Origin: Actinomycetes bacterium
GTDB taxonomy: Bacteria; Actinomycetota; Acidimicrobiia; Acidimicrobiales; Bog-793
DNA: 17,230 bases
Assembly: GCA_021821585.1 (NCBI GenBank)
Contig: JAKACF010000023.1
Location: 1-17,230 of the forward strand
Reading direction: 5' to 3'
Part shown: positions 13,377 through 17,230 of the stretch, piece by piece
Layout of the letters: each line of letters opens with the position of its first letter
Numbering within the stretch: position 1 is the stretch's first letter
Notes under the pieces: generated by a model
Told to the model about the DNA's origin: nothing
What the model saw: only the letters and a program-made list of their open reading frames with translations
Database searches by the model: none
Position numbers and translations under genes: made by a program

Positions 13377-13844
13377 TCACCCGTCGCCGCCGTCCCCCTT
13401 GCCGTGGTGGTGGTGGCCGGGGCCGTGGTGGGGGGGTGGGCCGGGCTGGGGCGGCGGGGACGGCTCCGGCCGGGTCGTGGTCGTGGTCGTCGGTCTCGGC
13501 TGGGTCGTGGTGGTGGTCGGCTTCGGCCGGGTCGTTGTCGTCGGGTTGGAGGGGACGAGCAGGTGCAGCTCGGCACCGACGCCGTCGGCGGCCGTGAGCA
13601 CCACCCGGGCCCGCGGGCGGGGCAGCTGTCCGTCGGCCTCGAGGCGGGCGACGTCGGTCCGCAGCCGGGCGAGGGCCGCTACGGCGGCCTTCTCGTGGTG
13701 GGCGAGGACGTCGGTCCTGAGGGCCGCCACGTCGGCCCGGAGCCGCGCCCGTGCGGCGGCGCTCTCGCTGGCGGGTCCCGCACAGGCGGAGAGGGCCAGT
13801 GCCACCGCGACCGCCGCCGCCGGGAGGAGGAGAAGGCGCCTCAA
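13377..13844 (-). CDS. Lipoprotein with Thr/Pro-rich stalk and His-rich C-terminus
   Basis: This 155-residue protein starts at TTG 13844, overlapping the kinase stop as TTGA, so translation is probably coupled. A signal peptide with arginines at 2-3 and a hydrophobic core ends in lipobox L18-S-A-C21. Residues 28-75 are Ala/Arg/Leu-rich and predicted helical or coiled-coil, with two similar units (LRADVAALRTDV and LARLRTDVARLEADG). A short strand pair follows (RARVVLTAADGVGAELHLLVP). From residue 101 the chain is a Thr/Pro/Arg low-complexity stalk. The end, PPHHGPGHHHHGKGDGGDG, is histidine- and glycine-rich and could bind metal ions. I recognise no family. Being last in an operon with a membrane kinase suggests an envelope partner or sensor component, which is inference. 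Confidence 0.8.
   Translation of the reverse strand: MRRLLLLPAAAVAVALALSACAGPASESAAARARLRADVAALRTDVLAHHEKAAVAALARLRTDVARLEADGQLPRPRARVVLTAADGVGAELHLLVPSNPTTTTRPKPTTTTTQPRPTTTTTTRPEPSPPPQPGPPPHHGPGHHHHGKGDGGDG
13464..13547 (-). repeat. Imperfect tandem repeat encoding a Thr/Pro stalk
   Basis: The plus strand shows runs of GTGGTCGTGGTC-like and CGGCTTCGGCCGGG-like units. On the coding strand they give three Pro-Thr(4-6)-(Arg/Gln)-Pro blocks within the lipoprotein (residues 100-127). Such repeats commonly vary in copy number. Confidence 0.6.
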
Positions 13845-15070
13845 CCCACCGCCTTCTCGAGGCTGCCGAGCGCCTTTCGAAGCGGCGCCGGCACGCCCGC
13901 GTGGTGGGTGGCGTGACGGGCGTGCTGCGGCGGAGAGCTCAGCTGGGTGGCCGGCGTCGGCCTCGTCGGAGCCGGGGCGGCGCCGCCGCCCCACAGCGGC
14001 AGGCCGACGAGCAGCGCGAGGAGCATGGCCCCGAGGAAGGCGATCGGCACCCGGTGGCGCCGGAGGGGCTCGGCGAGGGCGGGGAGGCGCTCGCCGATCG
14101 CCGGGCGGCGGGCCGGCAGGGCGGGATCGAGCGGGGTCGCCTCGGGCGTCGGGAGCGGCTGCCCGCTCGGGAGCGCCCGCGTCGGCGGCCCGAAGGGGAT
14201 CACGGCCGTCGAGGCCGGGTCGAGGTGGAGCGAGACGGTCTCGGTGTCGAAGGAGCCGTCCAGCCAGGCCCGCATGGCCCGCGCCGAGGTCGGCCGCCTG
14301 GCCGGGTCCTTGTCGAGGGTGGCCTCGACGACCTCGGCGAGTCCCGGGTCGACGCCGGGGCGGAGCTCGGCGAGGGGGCGCGGGTCGGTCTCTCGGATCT
14401 GGACGATCGTCTCGAGCGTCGTCGGGCCCTCGAAGGGCCGGCGCCAGGTGAGGCACTCGTAGAGGACGGCGGCGAGCGAGTACAGGTCCGCCGAGGGCGA
14501 GGCCGGCTTGCCCGACAGCCGCTCGGGGGCGAGGTAGGCCGGCGTCCCCATCAGCAGGCCGGTGCCGGTGATGGTCTGGGCCTCGTCCATGGCGGTGGCG
14601 ATTCCGAAGTCGGCCACCTTCACCCGGCCGTCTGTGCAGGTGAGGAGGTTGGCGGGCTTGATGTCACGGTGGATGACGCCGGCGTCGTGGGCGGCCGCCA
14701 GGGCGTCGAGCACCTGCCGGGCGATGGAGCGGACCCGCTCCTCGTCGAGGGCCCCCTTCGCGAGCTCGTCGCAGACGGTCGTCCCGTCCAGGCGCTCCAT
14801 GACGATGAAGGCGACGCCGTCCTCCTCGCCGGTGTCGAGGATGCCGACGACGTTCGGGTGCGACAGCCGGGCGGCAGTCCGCGCCTCCTGCTCGAAGCGG
14901 TACCGCACCGTGGCGTCGGCCCCGAGGTGGGGGCGCAGCATCTTGATGGCGACGGGCCGCCCGAGGCGCAGGTCCTCGGCGGCGAAGACCTCGGACATCC
15001 CGCCCTGGCCGAGGCGCTGGCCGAGCCGGTAGCGGCCGTGGAGCACCTCTATCGGCCTCGTGGTGGTCAC
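13841..15070 (-). CDS. Transmembrane serine/threonine protein kinase (PknB-like, no PASTA)
   Basis: This 409-residue Hanks-type kinase has the complete set of catalytic motifs: glycine loop GQGGMSEVF (21-29), K43 in AIKML, αC glutamate about E62, catalytic loop H134-R-D136-I-K-P-A-N, D154-F-G and APE (181-183). The kinase domain ends near 270. A Pro-rich juxtamembrane region follows (about 280-338), then one membrane helix (341-361) and a short 48-residue outer tail without PASTA repeats. The start GTG 15070 overlaps the upstream glycosyltransferase stop as GTGA. A weak TATACA 7 bases upstream could add an internal promoter. The frame stays open upstream, but that is antisense or shadow sequence of the glycosyltransferase. 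The gene is followed by the TTGA-coupled lipoprotein. The kinase probably senses or regulates an envelope process served by its operon partners. Confidence 0.92.
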   Translation of the reverse strand: MTTTRPIEVLHGRYRLGQRLGQGGMSEVFAAEDLRLGRPVAIKMLRPHLGADATVRYRFEQEARTAARLSHPNVVGILDTGEEDGVAFIVMERLDGTTVCDELAKGALDEERVRSIARQVLDALAAAHDAGVIHRDIKPANLLTCTDGRVKVADFGIATAMDEAQTITGTGLLMGTPAYLAPERLSGKPASPSADLYSLAAVLYECLTWRRPFEGPTTLETIVQIRETDPRPLAELRPGVDPGLAEVVEATLDKDPARRPTSARAMRAWLDGSFDTETVSLHLDPASTAVIPFGPPTRALPSGQPLPTPEATPLDPALPARRPAIGERLPALAEPLRRHRVPIAFLGAMLLALLVGLPLWGGGAAPAPTRPTPATQLSSPPQHARHATHHAGVPAPLRKALGSLEKAVG

Positions 15071-16095
15071 GGCCGGCTGTATACCCCGTGCTCGTGCGCG
15101 GAATACCCGCGCCCGGACGCCTGCCGGACGAGGGCGAGGAAGGACCGGGCGGCCACCTCCTCGCCATGCGCCCGGCGGACGGCCATCGCCGGGAGCACCG
15201 AGGCGGGCCGGGCGAGCGCCCGCTCGACGGCGTCGCACCAGGCGTCGGGGTCGCCGTCCCCGACGGTCTCGTTCGGCTCGAAGGTGGCGTCGGCCAGCCC
15301 GCCGAGGCCGCTCGTCACGACGGGCGCCCCGACCGCCTCGGCCTCGAGGGCGACCATGCCGAGCCCCTCGGGCCGGATCGAGGGGCACAGCACGACGGCC
15401 GCCTCGGCGTAGCGCCGGGCCATGGCCGCCCGCGAGCCGGCGGGCTCGACGAGCTCGACCGAGGGGGCCCCGGCCACGAGCGACAGCAGCTCTTGCTGCT
15501 CGGCGCTCGGCTCCTCGAAGGGGGCGAGGTGGCGGAACATGACACAGCGCCGCCCAGCCGGGGCGAGCCGCCGGGCGACCTCGAGGAAGAGCCGGACGCC
15601 CTTCTTCTCGAGGAGGCGGTTCGGGAACAGCACGGCGCCACCCTCGCCCCGCCAGCGCTCGGCGAAGAAGACCTCCTCGACGCCGGCGGACACCACCCGC
15701 ACCGGGTCCCCGAGCCCGAAGGCCGACTGGACGTGGGCGGCGAGGGCGGGGCTGACGGCGCTCACGACCCCGCGGCGGAGGGCGGCCCCGAGCCGCTCCG
15801 GGTCGGCCCCGTCGGCCCCCCAGGCATCGGGGTAGTTGTGGAGGACGTGGAGGACCGGGACGCCGACTGCCTCGGCCCACAGGGGCCGGTTGTTGACGAC
15901 GGCGAGGGCGGCACCGCCTGTGGCGATCGCCTCGGCGACGGCGTCCGGGCCGCCCCGGCCGTCGACGAGGAAGACCTCGAGGCGCGGGTCGAGGCGCCGG
16001 GCAGACCCGGCCCACCCGATCGCGAGGCGCTCGAGGGCCCCGGCGGCGGCGTGCAGCGGGGCGAGGTCGGTCCCGACGACGGCCACCTTGGTCAT
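15067..16095 (-). CDS. Family 4 glycosyltransferase (GT-B fold)
   Basis: This 342-residue cytoplasmic retaining-type glycosyltransferase begins with MTKVAVVGTDLAPLHAAAGALERL, the acceptor-side Rossmann start. The linker region is HNYPDAWG at about 86-93. The sugar-nucleotide domain begins at LFPNRLLEKKGVRLFLEVA (about 156-173). The EX7E-type motif is PEGLGMVALEAEAVGAPVV (E243 and E251), followed by TSGLGGLAD. It transfers a nucleotide-sugar donor to an unknown acceptor, perhaps a lipid carrier or cell-wall glycan. ATG 16095 is the only sensible start, with GGCGAG immediately before it. It leads the three-gene operon and overlaps the kinase start by four bases. It is somewhat shorter than the usual 360-400 residues, with a compact N-terminal domain. 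Confidence 0.88.
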   Translation of the reverse strand: MTKVAVVGTDLAPLHAAAGALERLAIGWAGSARRLDPRLEVFLVDGRGGPDAVAEAIATGGAALAVVNNRPLWAEAVGVPVLHVLHNYPDAWGADGADPERLGAALRRGVVSAVSPALAAHVQSAFGLGDPVRVVSAGVEEVFFAERWRGEGGAVLFPNRLLEKKGVRLFLEVARRLAPAGRRCVMFRHLAPFEEPSAEQQELLSLVAGAPSVELVEPAGSRAAMARRYAEAAVVLCPSIRPEGLGMVALEAEAVGAPVVTSGLGGLADATFEPNETVGDGDPDAWCDAVERALARPASVLPAMAVRRAHGEEVAARSFLALVRQASGRGYSAHEHGVYSRP

Positions 16096-16108
16096 CTCGC
16101 CATTCTGG

Positions 16109-16137
16109 CCGACAGGCCCCGGGCAATAAGCTAACGT
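16109..16137 (+). promoter_or_regulatory. Promoter of the MFS gene, likely leaderless
   Basis: CCGACA (16109-16114) and TAACGT (16132-16137) are spaced 17 bp. The -10 ends 9 bases before ATG 16147, with no Shine-Dalgarno between, which suggests a transcript starting at or next to the start codon. Confidence 0.45.
16128..16133 (-). promoter_or_regulatory. -10 box of the GT4-kinase-lipoprotein operon
   Basis: On the minus strand TAGCTT (16133-16128) is a good -10 box about 32 bases upstream of ATG 16095. It shares two bases with the MFS -10 box on the other strand. A convincing -35 was not found. Confidence 0.35.
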
Positions 16138-16146
16138 TCACGTCAA

Positions 16147-17230
16147 ATGAAGAAACCGACCGCCTCCACCGGCGACCGCTACAAGTGGATCGCCCTGTCG
16201 AACACGACGCTCGGGATGTTGATGGCCACCATCAACTCCTCCATCACCCTCATCGCCCTCCCCGACATCTTCCGGGGGATCGGCGTCAACCCGCTCGCCC
16301 CCGGCAACGTGAGCTACCTGCTCTGGATGCTGATGGGCTTCCTCGTCGTGACGGCTGTCCTCGTCGTCACCTTCGGGCGGATCGGCGACATCTACGGCCG
16401 GGTGAAGATGTACGAGCTCGGCTTCGCCCTGTTCACCCTCGGGTCGATCCTGCTCTCGGTCGTCTGGATGCAGGGCGGAGCGGGCGCCCTCTACCTGATC
16501 GCCATGCGGGTGGTCCAGGGGCTCGGAGCGGCGATGCTGATGGCCAACTCCGCCGCCATCCTCACCGACGCCTTCCCGCACAACCAGCGGGGCCTCGCCC
16601 TCGGGATCAACAACGTCGCCGCCATCGCCGGCTCGTTCATCGGCCTCGTCATGGGCGGCCTGCTCGGGCCGGTCGACTGGCGCCTCGTCTTCCTCGTCTC
16701 GGTGCCCTTCGGGATCCTCGGGACGATCTGGGCCTGGATGAAGCTCGAGGAGCGGGGGGTGCGCCGCCCGGCGCGCCTCGACTGGTGGGGCAACCTCACC
16801 TTCGCCGTCGGCCTCATCGCCGTGCTCGTCGGCATCACCTACGGCATCCAGCCCTACGGCGGCCGGACGATGGGCTGGACGAGCCCGTTCGTCATCGCCT
16901 GCCTCGCGGGCGGGGTGGCGGTGCTCGCCGCCTTCTCGGTCATCGAGACCCGGGTGGCCGAGCCGATGTTCCACCTCGAGCTGTTCAGGATCCGGTCCTT
17001 CACGATGGGCAACGTCGCCGCCCTGCTCTCCTCGCTCGGCCGGGGCGGGCTCATGTTCATGCTCATCATCTGGCTGCAGGGGATCTGGCTCCCGCTGCAC
17101 GGCTACAGCTTCAGCCAGACGCCGCTGTGGGCCGGCATCTACATGGTCCCGCTCACCGCCGGCTTCCTCGTCTCCGGACCGGCCTCGGGCTGGCTGTCGG
17201 ACCACTTCGGTGCGCGGCCCTTCGCCACGG
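16147..17230 (+). CDS. MFS drug/solute exporter, DHA2-like (partial, runs off window)
   Basis: ATG 16147 opens a frame of 361 codons with no stop before the window ends. The N-terminal peptide MKKPTASTGDRYKWIALSN is cytoplasmic and is followed by repeated hydrophobic helices. Motif A is present as GRIGDIYGRVKMYELG after helix 2. RVVQGLGAAMLMANSAAILTDAFP and GIAGSFIG/GLVMGGLLGPVDWRLVF-type segments match the helix 4-6 region of 14-helix proton-driven DHA2 exporters (EmrB/QacA type). PVDWRLVFLVSVPFG is a typical family landmark. About ten helices are included, so roughly the last quarter to third is missing. Substrate is unknown. The gene is divergent from the GT4 operon, with overlapping promoters. 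Confidence 0.88.
   Translation, partial: MKKPTASTGDRYKWIALSNTTLGMLMATINSSITLIALPDIFRGIGVNPLAPGNVSYLLWMLMGFLVVTAVLVVTFGRIGDIYGRVKMYELGFALFTLGSILLSVVWMQGGAGALYLIAMRVVQGLGAAMLMANSAAILTDAFPHNQRGLALGINNVAAIAGSFIGLVMGGLLGPVDWRLVFLVSVPFGILGTIWAWMKLEERGVRRPARLDWWGNLTFAVGLIAVLVGITYGIQPYGGRTMGWTSPFVIACLAGGVAVLAAFSVIETRVAEPMFHLELFRIRSFTMGNVAALLSSLGRGGLMFMLIIWLQGIWLPLHGYSFSQTPLWAGIYMVPLTAGFLVSGPASGWLSDHFGARPFAT

Noticed and set aside
13468..13550. A CRISPR-like or regulatory tandem array
   Set aside because: The repeat is short, irregular and in frame. It encodes a Thr/Pro stalk within a lipoprotein.
13841..16141. A 766-codon continuous minus frame that could be read as a large kinase fusion
   Set aside because: Only the part from GTG 15070 is kinase. 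The upstream 357 codons are an Arg/Pro-rich shadow of the GT4 gene, which uses another frame and has clear motifs.
16138..17205. A long minus-strand frame opposite the MFS gene
   Set aside because: It consists of Asp/Glu/His/Arg/Pro-rich low-complexity sequence, as expected from antisense of a GC-rich membrane protein gene.

Overview
The window is very GC-rich and densely coded. Its genes have strongly G/C-biased third positions and many GTG or TTG starts. Several start codons lie only 6-9 bases after a TANNNT -10 box, which suggests leaderless transcripts. Gene content includes an L,D-transpeptidase with an Ig-like module, a eukaryotic-type Ser/Thr kinase, DedA and DHA2-type MFS proteins. 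Together these fit a high-GC actinobacterium. A lineage near Acidimicrobiia is my guess, not something the sequence proves. No tRNA, rRNA, CRISPR array or complete mobile element was found.

Layout. 180-1400: large secreted cysteine- and aromatic-rich protein of unknown family, followed by a perfect 14-bp hairpin. 1548-2021: Nudix hydrolase. 2084-3292: metal-dependent amidohydrolase of the prolidase/imidazolonepropionase-like group. 3481-4971: membrane processive-type GT2 glycosyltransferase, with a palindrome and phased repeats in its upstream region. 4984-6150 (minus): membrane-anchored L,D-transpeptidase, convergent with the GT2. 6411-7990: membrane-anchored extracytoplasmic protein whose anchor and body lie in different frames. 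8003-8272 (minus): acylphosphatase. 8366-9115: DedA membrane protein, with an 18-bp palindrome before its start. 9123-9728 (minus): HD-domain protein, divergent from an amidase at 9803-11233.

11234-13274 looks like an acquired islet. It holds a decayed IS630-type transposase fragment, a TetR repressor (minus) and a divergent NAD(P)-binding reductase/epimerase-like gene. The 96-bp gap between the last two holds a near-consensus promoter (TTGACA-17-TACAGT) and two copies of a 15-bp palindromic operator with centres 30 bp apart. This is the clearest regulatory system in the window.

13377-16095 (minus) is a tightly coupled three-gene operon: GT4 glycosyltransferase, transmembrane Ser/Thr kinase, and a lipoprotein with a Thr/Pro-rich stalk and His-rich tail. 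Successive genes overlap by GTGA and TTGA. 16147 to the end is the N-terminal part of a DHA2-type MFS exporter, transcribed divergently from promoters whose -10 boxes overlap.

The GT2, L,D-transpeptidase, DedA, kinase/GT4/lipoprotein and MFS genes give the region a cell-envelope flavour. They are mostly separate transcription units rather than one pathway.
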